Positions 44,330-53,974 are shown, numbered from the stretch's first letter. The stretch is 64,000 nucleotides of DNA from Burkholderia oklahomensis C6786 (GCF_000959365.1 NZ_CP009556.1:2418001-2482000); one strand, 5' to 3'. The notes: generated by a model not told the origin, from the sequence alone. Numbers and translations are program-made.

Positions 44330-45127
44330 ATGACCGCACTCGATCTGCTGAAGCCGTACGCCGGCCTGCGCGTACTCGTGACGGGCGGCGCGTCCGGCAT
44401 CGGGCTCGCGATCGCCGACGCGTTCGCCGAATGCGGCGGCAAGGTTCACGTCTGCGACGCATCCGAGAAGGCGCTCGCCGCGCTCGCGGACCGCCCGTCG
44501 CGCGCCGCGCTCGGCACGACGCTCGCCGACGTCGCCGATCCGGCCGCCGTCGAGCGCGTGTTCGCCGACGTCGTGCAAACGCTTGGCGGGCTCGACGTGC
44601 TCGTCAACAACGCCGGCATCGCCGGGCCGACGGGCGGCATCGACGAAATCGATCCCGTGCAATGGGAGCAGACGGTCGCGATCAACCTGAACGCGCAGTT
44701 CCAGTTCGCGCGGCGCGCGGTGCCGCTGCTGCGCGACGCGCCGCACGGCGGCGCGATCATCGCGCTGTCGTCGGTCGCGGGACGCCTGGGCTATGCGTTC
44801 CGCACGCCTTACTCGGCGACCAAATGGGCGGTCGTCGGCCTCGTGAAGAGCCTCGCGATCGAGCTCGGCCCGCTCGGCATCCGCGTGAACGCGATCCAGC
44901 CGGGCATCGTCCGCGGCCCGCGGATGGGCCGTGTGATCGAGGCGCGCGCCGCGCAGCTCGGCATCGACTACGATCAGATGGAAGCGCGCTATCTCGAGAA
45001 GATCTCGCTGCGGCGAATGACCGACCCGGACGAAATCGCCGCGACGGCGCTGTTCCTCTGCTCGCCGGGCGGCCACGGAATTTCCGGGCAGGCGATTTCC
45101 GTCTGCGGCAACGTCGAGGCGCTCTGA
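44330..45127 (+). CDS. SDR family oxidoreductase (beta-hydroxy acid dehydrogenase candidate)
   Basis: A 265-residue short-chain dehydrogenase with VTGGASGIG near residue 18, NNAGIAG, catalytic Ser in ALSSVAG and the YSATK pair, plus IQPGIVRGPRM after it. Directly downstream is a beta-keto acid cleavage enzyme. It therefore likely oxidises a beta-hydroxy acid to the beta-keto acid cleaved next. AGGAG precedes the ATG. Confidence 0.83.
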   Translation: MTALDLLKPYAGLRVLVTGGASGIGLAIADAFAECGGKVHVCDASEKALAALADRPSRAALGTTLADVADPAAVERVFADVVQTLGGLDVLVNNAGIAGPTGGIDEIDPVQWEQTVAINLNAQFQFARRAVPLLRDAPHGGAIIALSSVAGRLGYAFRTPYSATKWAVVGLVKSLAIELGPLGIRVNAIQPGIVRGPRMGRVIEARAAQLGIDYDQMEARYLEKISLRRMTDPDEIAATALFLCSPGGHGISGQAISVCGNVEAL

Positions 45128-45178
45128 CGCGCCGTCAACCATCGCCATTCACGGTCGAGCATCGAAAGGAGCCCTAAC

Positions 45179-46111
45179 GTGGCCAGCACTCGCAAAGTCA
45201 TCATCACCTGCGCGCCGACGGGCGCGATCCATACGCCGTCGATGTCGCCGCACCTGCCCGTGACGCCGCGCGAGATCGAGGAAGCGGCGGTCGCCGCCGC
45301 CGAAGCCGGCGCGGCGATCCTGCACCTGCACGCGCGCGATCCGGCCGACGGCCGGCCGACGCAGAATCCCGCCGTGTTCGCCGAATTCCTGCCGCGCATC
45401 AAGGCGCGCACCGACGCGGTGATCAACATCACGACGGGCGGCAGCCCGCACATGGCGGTCGCCGAGCGGCTGCGCCCCGCGCATCATTTCCAGCCCGAGG
45501 TCGCGTCGCTGAACATGGGCTCGATGAACTTCGGCCTCTATCCGATGCTCGAGCGGTTTCGCGAATTCAGGCATCCGTGGGAACGCGAGCATCTGGAGAA
45601 GAGCCGCGACCTCGTGTTCAAGAACACGTTCGCGGACATCGAGACGATCCTGACGAGCTGCGGCGCGAACGGCACCCGCTTCGAATTCGAGTGCTACGAC
45701 CTCTCGCACCTGTATAACCTCGCGCACTTCGTCGATCGCGGGCTCGCGAAGCCGCCGTTCTTCATCCAGAGCGTGTTCGGCCTCCTCGGCGGCATCGGCG
45801 CGCATCCGGAAGATCTCGCGCACATGCGCCGCACGGCCGACCGCCTGTTCGGCGGCGACTACGTGTGGTCGATCCTCGGCGCGGGCAAGAACCAGATTCC
45901 GCTCGCGACGATCGGCGCCGCGCAAGGCGCGAACGTGCGCGTCGGCCTCGAGGATTCGCTGTGGATCGCACCGGGCAAGCTCGCCGAATCGAGCGCCGCA
46001 CAGGTACGCAAGATTCGTCAGGTGCTCGAAGGATTGTCGCTCGCGATCGCGACGCCCGCCGACGCGCGCGCGATGCTCGCGCTCAAGGGCGGCGACGCGG
46101 TCAACTTCTGA
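45179..46111 (+). CDS. Beta-keto acid cleavage enzyme (BKACE, DUF849)
   Basis: A 310-residue TIM-barrel protein starting at GTG 45179 with AAGGAG before it. It has the BKACE zinc and substrate residues: VIITCAPTGAIHTPS, ILHLHARDPADGRPTQ (HxH), NITTGGSPHM, and a late GLEDSLW. The family condenses a beta-keto acid with acetyl-CoA to give acetoacetate and a new CoA ester. The lysine fermentation enzyme is the prototype, but most members act on other beta-keto acids. The preceding SDR gene and following MFS gene suggest a dedicated uptake and oxidation route. Confidence 0.88.
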   Translation: MASTRKVIITCAPTGAIHTPSMSPHLPVTPREIEEAAVAAAEAGAAILHLHARDPADGRPTQNPAVFAEFLPRIKARTDAVINITTGGSPHMAVAERLRPAHHFQPEVASLNMGSMNFGLYPMLERFREFRHPWEREHLEKSRDLVFKNTFADIETILTSCGANGTRFEFECYDLSHLYNLAHFVDRGLAKPPFFIQSVFGLLGGIGAHPEDLAHMRRTADRLFGGDYVWSILGAGKNQIPLATIGAAQGANVRVGLEDSLWIAPGKLAESSAAQVRKIRQVLEGLSLAIATPADARAMLALKGGDAVNF

Positions 46112-46304
46112 CGACGCGCCGCCCGATCATTCGACACGCAAGCGCAGAGACGCGGCATCGGCGCACGCCGATGCCCGGCAGGCCGCCTTTCGCCCCGCTC
46201 CCGACGAGCGCCGCCGGCGCGCGACCCATGCATCTGCCCGTCATCTGAACACGGAGCGCCGTGCTTGCCGTGCGCGCCGGCTCGTTTCCACCGGAGTCGC
46301 ATTC

Positions 46305-47609
46305 ATGTCCGCACACCAAGCCGAAGCCCTCTGTCCGCCCGCCGGCGACGCCCGCACGTCGCTGAACCGCCTGCTGTTCCGCAAGCTGATGCCGCTCCTG
46401 ATCACCGCATACGTGATCAGCTTCCTCGATCGCACGAACATCGCGTTCGCGAAGCACTCGATGGGCATCGATCTCGGCATTTCGTCGGCCGCTTACGGCC
46501 TCGGCGCGGGACTCTTCTTCCTTACTTACGCACTCTTCGAGATCCCGAGCAATCTGATCATGCATCGCGTCGGCGCGCGGTTCTGGATCACGCGAATCAT
46601 GATCACGTGGGGCGCGCTGTCGATCGCGATGGCGCTCGTGCGCGGCGAAACGTCGTTCTATGCGATGCGCGTCATGCTCGGCGCCGCCGAGGCCGGACTC
46701 TTTCCCGGCGTGATGCTGTATCTGACCTACTGGTTCGGCCGCGAGGAACGCGCACGCGCGACCGGCTATTTTCTGCTCGGCGTGTGCATCGCGAACATCG
46801 TCGGCGGCCCGCTCGCGGGCGCGCTGCTCGAACTCGACGGCGCGCTCGGGCTGCACGGCTGGCAATGGCTGTTCATGATCGAGGGCATTCCGGCGATCGT
46901 GCTCGCGTTCGTCGTCTGGGCCCGCCTGCCGGACCGGCCGAGCGATGCGCGCTGGCTCGCGCCCGAAGTCGGCCGCGCGCTCGAACGCACGCTCGCGAGC
47001 GAACAGGCGGCGGGCACGTCCGCGCATGGTTCGCATACGTTCGGCATCGCGCTGCGCGATCCGCAGATCTGGCTCGCGATCTTCGTGTATTTCTGCCATC
47101 AGCTGACGATCTACACGATGATCTTCTTCCTGCCCGGCATCATCGGCGAATCGGGGCGCTTCACGCCGGTCGTCGTCGGCCTGCTGGCCGCGACGCCGTG
47201 GATCGCCGCGGCGCTCGGCGCGGCGACGCTGCCGCGCTTCGCGCGCCACTCGTCGCAGTCGCGGCGGATGCTGTGCGCGGGGCTCGTCGTGATGGCGGCG
47301 GGACTCGTCTGCGCGGCGTATGCGCAGCCCGCGGCCGCGCTCTTCAGCGTGTGCGTCGCCGCGTCGATGTTCTTCGTCGTGCAGTCGATCGTGTTCACCT
47401 TCCCCGCGTCGCGGCTGTCCGGCAGCGCACTGGCGGGCGGGCTCGGCCTCGTCAACACGTGCGGCCTGCTCGGCGGCTTCGTCGGCCCGACCGTCGTCGG
47501 CACGATCGAGCAAGTGACCGGCAACGCGAGGAACGGCCTCGCGTTCCTCGCCGCCGCGCTCGTCATCGCCGCGATCGCGAGCCTGCGGCTCAAGCACGGG
47601 CACGAGTGA
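46305..47609 (+). CDS. MFS transporter (anion:cation symporter family)
   Basis: A 434-residue, 12-segment transporter of the ACS branch. Helix 1 has ISFLDRTNIAFAKHSMGID, followed by FEIPSNLIMHRVGARFWITR and AAEAGLFPGVMLYLTYWF. Members take up glucarate, tartrate, phthalate and other organic anions. As the last gene of the GntR-SDR-BKACE cluster it probably imports the hydroxy acid degraded by it. Confidence 0.86.
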   Translation: MSAHQAEALCPPAGDARTSLNRLLFRKLMPLLITAYVISFLDRTNIAFAKHSMGIDLGISSAAYGLGAGLFFLTYALFEIPSNLIMHRVGARFWITRIMITWGALSIAMALVRGETSFYAMRVMLGAAEAGLFPGVMLYLTYWFGREERARATGYFLLGVCIANIVGGPLAGALLELDGALGLHGWQWLFMIEGIPAIVLAFVVWARLPDRPSDARWLAPEVGRALERTLASEQAAGTSAHGSHTFGIALRDPQIWLAIFVYFCHQLTIYTMIFFLPGIIGESGRFTPVVVGLLAATPWIAAALGAATLPRFARHSSQSRRMLCAGLVVMAAGLVCAAYAQPAAALFSVCVAASMFFVVQSIVFTFPASRLSGSALAGGLGLVNTCGLLGGFVGPTVVGTIEQVTGNARNGLAFLAAALVIAAIASLRLKHGHE

Positions 47610-47650
47610 CCGCGTGCGGCGGCGGGCCGCCTGCGCCCCGCCGCCGCGCG

Positions 47651-48898
47651 TCAGCGCGCGACCGGATAGTCGATGCGCTCGGGCACGCGGCGCATGATCA
47701 CGTCGCCGCCGCGAATCGACAGTAGCGCCTTCGCCTGCCGCCGCAGCGCTTCGTAGTCGTCGCTCGCGTCGAGCACGACGAGGTTCGCGGGCCGCCCCGG
47801 CTCGATCCCGTAACGCTCGCCGAGGTGCATCGCCCGCGCGCTGTGGTCGGTGACGAAGTCGAGGCTGCGCACGAGATCCTGGTAGCCCATCATGTGGCAG
47901 ATGTGCAGCCCCGCGTCGAGCACGCGCAGGATGTTGCCGTTGCCGAGCGGATACCAAGGATCCCGAATCGAATCCTGCCCGAAGCACACGTTCATCCCCG
48001 CACGGTCGAGCTCGGCCACGCGCGTGACGCCGCGGCGCTTCGGGAACGTGTCGAAGCGGCCCTGCAGATGGATGCTCTCGGTCGGACACGAGATGAAGTT
48101 GATCTCCGAGCGCTTCAGCAGGCGGAACAGCTTCGAGCAATACGCGTTGTCGTACGAACCCATCGCGGTCGTGTGGCTCGCCGTCACGCGCGCGCCGATC
48201 CCGCGCACGCGCGCTTCCTCGGCGAGCACTTCGAGAAAGCGCGAGTTCGGATCGTCGATCTCGTCGCAATGCACGTCGACGAGGCAGCCGGTGCGCTCGG
48301 CGAGATCCATCAGGAACCGGATCGAGCTCACGCCCTGTTCGCGCGTGTTCTCGAAGTGCGGAATGCCGCCGACGACGTCCGCGCCGATCTCGATCGCCTG
48401 CTCCATCAGCCTGCGGCCGCCGTCGAACGATTCGATCCCTTCCTGCGGAAACGCGACGATCTGCAGATCGATCAGCCCGCGCGCCTCGTCCTTCACTTCG
48501 AGCATCGCCTTCAGCGCGGCGAGCGTCGGATCGGTGACGTCGACGTGCGTGCGCACGTGCTGGATTCCGTGATCGCGCAGCATCGCGATCGCCGCGTGCG
48601 CGCGCGTCTTCGTGTCCTCGCGCGTGATCGTCGCCTTGCGCTGCGACCAGCGCTCGATGCCTTCGAACAGCGTGCCGCTCATGTTCCATTCGGGCTCGCC
48701 CGCCGTCAGCACCGCGTCGAGATGGATGTGCGGCTCGACGAGCGGCGCAATCACGAGCCTGCCTTCGACGTCGACCTCGTCCGCGCCCTGCACGGCGACG
48801 CACGCCGCCTGCGGCGTGACGCTCGCGATCGCGCCGCCGTCGAGCGCGATGCTGAAAAGGCCGCTGCGCTTGCGCAGCGTCGCGTTGATGAGTTTCAT
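47651..48898 (-). CDS. codA: Cytosine deaminase
   Basis: A 415-residue amidohydrolase closely resembling E. coli CodA. It has PHIHLDAVLTAGEPEWN (metal His57 and His59), SGTLFEGIERWSQRK, IQHVRTHVDVTDPTL, DLQIVAFPQEGI, DVHCDEIDD and CFGQDSIRDPW with the metal Asp. It converts cytosine to uracil and ammonia in the cytoplasm. The ATG at 48898 shares a base with the stop of the PucR-type gene, so the two are translationally coupled. Confidence 0.9.
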   Translation of the reverse strand: MKLINATLRKRSGLFSIALDGGAIASVTPQAACVAVQGADEVDVEGRLVIAPLVEPHIHLDAVLTAGEPEWNMSGTLFEGIERWSQRKATITREDTKTRAHAAIAMLRDHGIQHVRTHVDVTDPTLAALKAMLEVKDEARGLIDLQIVAFPQEGIESFDGGRRLMEQAIEIGADVVGGIPHFENTREQGVSSIRFLMDLAERTGCLVDVHCDEIDDPNSRFLEVLAEEARVRGIGARVTASHTTAMGSYDNAYCSKLFRLLKRSEINFISCPTESIHLQGRFDTFPKRRGVTRVAELDRAGMNVCFGQDSIRDPWYPLGNGNILRVLDAGLHICHMMGYQDLVRSLDFVTDHSARAMHLGERYGIEPGRPANLVVLDASDDYEALRRQAKALLSIRGGDVIMRRVPERIDYPVAR

Positions 48899-50130
48899 CA
48901 GAACTCCTGTCGTTGCGTGTCCGACATCCGCCACGCGAGCAGCGCGACGGATGCGTTCAATCGAAAATACGGATCGGCGAGCGATTGCCCCGACTGCGTC
49001 TCGATCCTGCGCAGCCGGTGATTGAGCGTGTTGCGATGGATCGCCAATTGCTCGGCCGCCTTGATCGCATTGCCGTTCTCCTGAAGCAGCGCTTCGAGCG
49101 TCTCGATCAGCATCGTCGGATGCTTGCGGTTGCTGTCGAGCAGATTACCGAGCGTTTCCTTCACGAAGCTGTCGATCAGCGTCGGATCGGGGATCGCGGC
49201 GAGCAGCTTCAGCACGCCGAGCTCGCTGTAATCGCACAGGCCCTGCCCCGGCCGCATCCCTTCGGCGACGCCGAGCGCCTGCCGCGCCTCGGCGAGCCCG
49301 CGGCAGTAATGGCGCGCGGCGCCGACCGTCGACGAGATCCCGACGAACAGCGCGAGCGGCCCGATCTGCCGGTTCAGCGCGTCGCGCAGCGCGCCGAGCG
49401 CGACCTTGCTCTTCCGAAAGCGCGGATCGTCGCACGGCAGCAGCAGCACGAACAGCTCGCCCTGCTCGACGACGGGCAACACGTCGTCCTCGTCGCGCAG
49501 CCAGTCGTCGAGACCGCGCTGGACGGTCCGCCGCGCGTCCTGCAGCAGCGCCTCGGCCGCGGCCGGATCGCGGCCGTCGAAGAGCGCGGGCACGCCCGCG
49601 AGCCTGAGCGCGACGACGCGGCGCGGCCGGTCGAGCGCGAGCTGCAGGTTGCGCGCGCGATGGGCCGCGATGTCGATGCTCGGGTAATCGCCCGTCAGCA
49701 GCTGGTTGACGATGTCGCGCTGCGAGCGCAGCGTGTTCTCGTGCCGCACGAGCGCCGTGCCGATCAGCTGCGTGACGATCACCATCTTCAGCAGATACGG
49801 CTGCTCGATCAGCGGAATCTCGAGCTGCTCGGCGAGCGCGACGACCGAGTCGGGAATGCGGCGGATAAACGCCTCGCCCGTGAGGATCACCATCCCGGCG
49901 ATGCCGCTCTTCGCGCCTTCGCGGATCAATTGCAGCAGGTTCGCCTCGTCGCGCGGATGATTGATCCCGGTGACGAACACGAGCTCGCCGCCCATCACCC
50001 AGTCGGCGATGCCTTCGTTCTCGGCGACGTAATACCAGCGCACCGGCCGCTGCACGCCGCGCTCGCCCGCGCGCAGCTCGAGGTCTTCGAGGCCGGGCAG
50101 TTGCAGGATCTCGCTGACGGTCAGGCTCAT
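48898..50130 (-). CDS. PucR family transcriptional regulator
   Basis: A 410-residue protein. The N-terminal PucR purine-catabolism domain has SEILQLPGLEDLELRAGERG and GELVFVTGINHPRDE. A GGDEF-like middle region follows, then the C-terminal PucR helix-turn-helix (AAEQLAIHRNTLNHRLRRIE). It lies between the cytosine permease and deaminase genes, 4 bases after the former and overlapping the latter. It most likely regulates this operon in response to a nucleobase or nitrogen signal. Confidence 0.88.
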   Translation of the reverse strand: MSLTVSEILQLPGLEDLELRAGERGVQRPVRWYYVAENEGIADWVMGGELVFVTGINHPRDEANLLQLIREGAKSGIAGMVILTGEAFIRRIPDSVVALAEQLEIPLIEQPYLLKMVIVTQLIGTALVRHENTLRSQRDIVNQLLTGDYPSIDIAAHRARNLQLALDRPRRVVALRLAGVPALFDGRDPAAAEALLQDARRTVQRGLDDWLRDEDDVLPVVEQGELFVLLLPCDDPRFRKSKVALGALRDALNRQIGPLALFVGISSTVGAARHYCRGLAEARQALGVAEGMRPGQGLCDYSELGVLKLLAAIPDPTLIDSFVKETLGNLLDSNRKHPTMLIETLEALLQENGNAIKAAEQLAIHRNTLNHRLRRIETQSGQSLADPYFRLNASVALLAWRMSDTQRQEF

Positions 50131-50134
50131 CGCT

Positions 50135-51397
50135 TCATTCCCCCTGGATCGACGGCGCACGCGCGATGCGGCTCGCGACCTGCACGAACACGATGTAGCA
50201 GAGCGACGACGCGGCGATGCCGACGAGCGGCGCGATCCACGGCGACGCATACGCGAGTGCCGCGCCGATCGCATACGCGGCGAGCCCCGCGACGTTGAAG
50301 CGCGGCAGCGGCGCGGTCGCGATCGCCGGATAGCGGCCGCGGTGGCGATACCAGAAGTCCGCGAGGATCACGCCGCCGACGGGCGGGATGATCGAACCGA
50401 GCAGGATCAGGAACGGAATCAACAGTTCGTACATGCCGCCGATCGCGAGCACGATGCCGACCGCCGCGCCGACGAGCGTCAGCGTGCGGCGACGCTCGGT
50501 GCGCAGCAGATGGCACGCGGCCGCCGATACGTTGTAGATCGTCGGCCCCTGGATCGTCCACAGGTTCATGCAGAGCATCACGACGGCCGCGATCGACAGC
50601 CCTTGCAGCATCATCACTTCGACGATGTCCGGCTGCTGATAGACGATCGCGCAATACGCGCCCGCGACGATCATCAGGCCGTTGCCGACGAAAAAGCCGA
50701 TCATGCTCGCGGCGACGGCCGCGCGGCCGCTCTTCGCGAGCCGCGTCCAGTTCGTCGCCTGCGTCGCGCCGCTCGCGAACGTGCCGAACACCATCGTGAC
50801 CGCGGCGGCGAAGCTCAACGGCTGCGTCGGCACGATCTTCGCGAGGCCGGGCCAGCCGCCGACGTCGCGCGTCGCGATCCACATCGACACGACGAGCAGC
50901 ACGAACATCAGCGGCACCGACACGCGCGACAGCGCGTCCATCCCGCGATAGCCGACGATCGCGGTGATCGAGAAGCCGAACCCGAACAGCACCATCAGCG
51001 GCGTCGTGACCGACGCGGGCCAGCCGAGCAGCTTGACGAGCACGATCGCGACGGTCGCGGTGCCCCATGCATACCAGCCGAGCTCGGCAAAGCCGAGCAG
51101 GAAGTCGGACAGCTTGCTGCCGACCTCGCCGAAGCAGAAGCGCCCCATCAGCACCGAATTCAGACCGCTGCGCGACGCGACGAACGCGAGCGCCGCCGCG
51201 TAGACGGCGAGCAGCAGGTTGCCGACGACCGCGACCCACAGCATGTCGACGACGCGAAACGCGACGCCGATCTTGCCGCCCGCGAACATCGTGCCCGTGA
51301 AAAACGTGAAGCTGAGCAGCACCATCGTGATCGACAGCACGCCTTTGCGCTCGTGCGCCGGCACTTCGCTCAATGAAAATTCGCCCCGTGTCGCCAT
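50135..51397 (-). CDS. codB: Cytosine permease
   Basis: A 420-residue NCS1 family transporter with about 12 hydrophobic segments. FTFFTGTMFAGGKIGVAFR, GFAELGWYAWGTATVAIVL and GSIIPPVGGVILADFWYRHR match CodB. It imports cytosine for the deaminase encoded two genes downstream. It is the first gene of the operon, and paired inverted and direct repeats lie 65-120 bases upstream. Confidence 0.9.
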   Translation of the reverse strand: MATRGEFSLSEVPAHERKGVLSITMVLLSFTFFTGTMFAGGKIGVAFRVVDMLWVAVVGNLLLAVYAAALAFVASRSGLNSVLMGRFCFGEVGSKLSDFLLGFAELGWYAWGTATVAIVLVKLLGWPASVTTPLMVLFGFGFSITAIVGYRGMDALSRVSVPLMFVLLVVSMWIATRDVGGWPGLAKIVPTQPLSFAAAVTMVFGTFASGATQATNWTRLAKSGRAAVAASMIGFFVGNGLMIVAGAYCAIVYQQPDIVEVMMLQGLSIAAVVMLCMNLWTIQGPTIYNVSAAACHLLRTERRRTLTLVGAAVGIVLAIGGMYELLIPFLILLGSIIPPVGGVILADFWYRHRGRYPAIATAPLPRFNVAGLAAYAIGAALAYASPWIAPLVGIAASSLCYIVFVQVASRIARAPSIQGE

Positions 51398-51462
51398 CGT
51401 TTATTGGTCTCCAGCATTCCAGCGTGAACGGATGATGCACGGTCAATAAAGCCGCCGCATCC

Positions 51463-51514
51463 CGATTCGGACAATGAATACCGAATCGAACTCGAATACT
51501 GCAAAGCGGACAAT
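51463..51514. promoter_or_regulatory. Repeat cluster upstream of codB (candidate PucR or nitrogen-control site)
   Basis: CGATTCGG-N10-CCGAATCG (51463-51488) is a perfect inverted repeat, and CGGACAAT occurs twice in direct orientation (51468-51475, 51507-51514). All lie in the AT-richer part of the 521-bp gap upstream of codB. The rest of that gap shows no gene. Confidence 0.45.
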
Positions 51515-51918
51515 CTTCGTCATTCACCTTGCACAGGCGGCGTGCACCATACCGCCGCCCGGCCGCCATTCTACTGTGCAAATCGCTCAACGCGATAATG
51601 CGATTAAGGAGGGGTAATTCATCGAGCGGAAACCGATTCGTCTCCATATTGAAAAAATGGCCGATTATGTCGGGATTTTGGCGGCCCTATTCCCGCGCAA
51701 TCGGTTAACGAGGCGCTTGCTGAAAAGTTCGCTGAAAAAAGGAACGGCGGCGACGGGCGAATGCGCGCAGACGCCGCGCGCGACCGATTGCGCCGCGCGA
51801 TGGAAATCGACGTGAAGATGATGAACGTCGCCGCGTTCGCACGGCGGCGCAACGGCGTCACGGCATGACGATGCGACGATGCGCAGTGCGAACCGCGCGC
51901 CGCATCGTCAGCCCGTTT

Positions 51919-52383
51919 TCACTTCCAGCCTTCGATCGTCAGCCCGCTGCCCTGCCCGGCTTCTTCGAGCGAAACGCGGCGCACCGTCTGGCCGAACGTC
52001 CAGACATGCCGCTCAGGATCGCGCGCACGGTACGTGCGGTCGCCGTAGAACTGATCGGCGGGCTCCTGCACGATGACGGCGCCCGCCGCGCGGGCCCGCT
52101 CGCAATGCGCGTCGATGTCGGACTCGAGCTGCACGTGCACGCATTGCGTGTTCTTGCCGTCGAGCAACGACGGGCTGACGGCGAAGTCGCTCCACCCGCC
52201 GGAGCCGATCATCACGACGCCGTCGCCGAACGACATCTCGGCGTGCGCGATGCGCCCCTGCGCATCGCTGACGACCAGGCTGCGCGTGAAGCCGAACGCG
52301 TGCTCGAGCCATTCGAGCGCGGCGCGCGGATCGCGGTAGAACACCGCACTGCTGAACGACGGACGACGGAACGCGGCGTGCAT
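51919..52383 (-). CDS. VOC (glyoxalase/PhnB-like) family protein
   Basis: A 154-residue protein of the vicinal oxygen chelate superfamily. FYRDPRAALEWLEHAFGF, GGWSDFAV and DRTYRARDPERHVWTFGQ are characteristic of the PhnB-like subgroup (extradiol, glyoxalase and resistance proteins). Its reaction is unknown. GAAGGAG precedes the ATG, and a long inverted repeat lies 15 bases upstream. Confidence 0.8.
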   Translation of the reverse strand: MHAAFRRPSFSSAVFYRDPRAALEWLEHAFGFTRSLVVSDAQGRIAHAEMSFGDGVVMIGSGGWSDFAVSPSLLDGKNTQCVHVQLESDIDAHCERARAAGAVIVQEPADQFYGDRTYRARDPERHVWTFGQTVRRVSLEEAGQGSGLTIEGWK

Positions 52384-52397
52384 TTGAACGGCTCCTT

Positions 52398-52431
52398 CGG
52401 CGTTGACGGAAAATCACTTTCGTCAACGCCG
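52398..52431. promoter_or_regulatory. Perfect 11-bp inverted repeat in the leader of the VOC gene
   Basis: CGGCGTTGACG (52398-52408) is exactly complementary to 52421-52431 across a 12-base spacer that itself contains AAA/TTT. It ends 15 bases from the start codon, so it could be an operator or a leader hairpin controlling translation. Confidence 0.45.
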
Positions 52432-52501
52432 CACGTCGTGTCAAGCCGTAAATTCAGGCTCCGTCCCCGGCCGCGCGTGCCGCGGCGCGGCATCCAAACG
52501 G

Positions 52502-53656
52502 TTAGAAGCGCGTACGAAGACCGACTGCCGCGACGACCTGATTCCCCGTCGACGACGCGCCGCCCGCGGTGTTGATCATCGCGACGTAGTTGCGTCCCGA
52601 CGCATGCTGGTACATCCCTTCGAGATACACGTCGGTGCGCAGCGACAAACGGTACACGGCCTGCAGATCGACCTGATGCCATTTCGGATCGGAACCGTAC
52701 TTGACGGTGTCGTCGACGTGGCCGTCCGTATACGTGTACGCGGCGCCGACGCTCACCGCGGGCGTCACCTGATACTTTCCGTTCAGCTCGTAATTGTCGA
52801 AGCGGACCGTGCCGCCCGTCGAGCCGAACGATGCGGTGTTCTCGTATTCGGCGCGCGTGTATGCGAAGCCGACCGTCGCCGGGCCGAGCGCGTAATTGAT
52901 GCCGCCGCCGTACGAGCGCATCCGGTCCGCGCCGAGCGAGAAGCCGCCCCTGCCGTTCGCCGCCGATTCGACGATGTCGACCACGCCCGGGCTGCTCGCC
53001 GTCGTGCCCTTCGAGCCATTGATCTGCAGGTAGCCGGCCGCGACGTTCAGCGGGCCGCGCGTGTAGCTTGCGCCGAAGCTGTACGCGCGGTTCGTCGCGA
53101 AATCGGTGCTGTTCGACATCGCATACATGCCGCCGAACTTGAAGCCCGCGTACAGGTTGCTCGTGTACTTGATCGCGTTGTTGATCCGCAGCGAGTGGTT
53201 CAGGTTGTCGTTGTCGAACGGATGCGCGAAGCTCGCGTCGCCGAACGTGCCCGCCGTCGCCGACAGCGGCGCGACGAAATCGACGAGCGAATCGTATTGC
53301 CGGCCGATCGTCAGGGTGCCGAAACGATTGTCCGACAGCCCGACGTACGCGAACCGGCCGAACAGGCGGCCGTCCTGGCCGAGCTTGCCGTTTTCGGCGT
53401 TGAAGCCGTTCTCCAGCACGAACAGCGCCTTCAGGCCGCCGCCGAGATCCTCGGTGCCGCGCACGCCGAAGCGGCTGCCGTTGACGGCGCCCGTCGTCGC
53501 CTGCACGAGGCCGCCGTGCGAGTTGCCGCTCGCGACGTTGTTCGTGTACATGATCCCCGCGTCGATCAGCCCGTACAGCGTGACCGAGCTCTGTGCGTGT
53601 GCGGCCGTCGCGGCCAGGACCCCTGCGGTCGCGCATGCAAACCGGATGTTTTTCAC
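52502..53656 (-). CDS. Gram-negative outer membrane porin
   Basis: A 384-residue porin_4 protein starting at GTG 53656. The signal peptide ends ATAAHAQSS, then VTLYGLIDAGIMYTNN begins the barrel. RFGVRGTEDLGGGLKALFVL, GRQYDSLVDF and a terminal GLRTRF are family hallmarks. It forms a trimeric diffusion channel. It is a separate transcription unit. The 318-bp gap to its right shows no other gene. Confidence 0.92.
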   Translation of the reverse strand: MKNIRFACATAGVLAATAAHAQSSVTLYGLIDAGIMYTNNVASGNSHGGLVQATTGAVNGSRFGVRGTEDLGGGLKALFVLENGFNAENGKLGQDGRLFGRFAYVGLSDNRFGTLTIGRQYDSLVDFVAPLSATAGTFGDASFAHPFDNDNLNHSLRINNAIKYTSNLYAGFKFGGMYAMSNSTDFATNRAYSFGASYTRGPLNVAAGYLQINGSKGTTASSPGVVDIVESAANGRGGFSLGADRMRSYGGGINYALGPATVGFAYTRAEYENTASFGSTGGTVRFDNYELNGKYQVTPAVSVGAAYTYTDGHVDDTVKYGSDPKWHQVDLQAVYRLSLRTDVYLEGMYQHASGRNYVAMINTAGGASSTGNQVVAAVGLRTRF

Positions 53657-53974
53657 AACGAAACTGCTTGTTGATTGGAATGAAACGACTCGATCCGACG
53701 ACGATCGAGTGTAGGGATTCGTCCGTCCAGGATCAGCGGCCCGGCGCGCAGCGCTTCTTTGCGCAGGCCGGAACGAACGGACACATTTCCGTCACGAAAC
53801 CTCACCCCGATTGGCTGCGTGACGCGCCCTTCTGTTTTTCAGTGTTGTGCGATCTGGAAGGCTGCGTACCGGCGCCGCCGGTTTTTCCGCGCGCGGCCGC
53901 TGCGTAGACTTTGCTTCGTCGGTTCGCGTCGTCCATCGCGAACTGCATCGAATCGAATCACACTGGAGGTCATC

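Noticed and set aside
46101-48803. 900-codon open frame on the minus strand across the MFS and codA genes
   Set aside because: Low-complexity Arg/Ala translation. The true genes in this interval (MFS on plus, codA on minus in another frame) have clear motifs.
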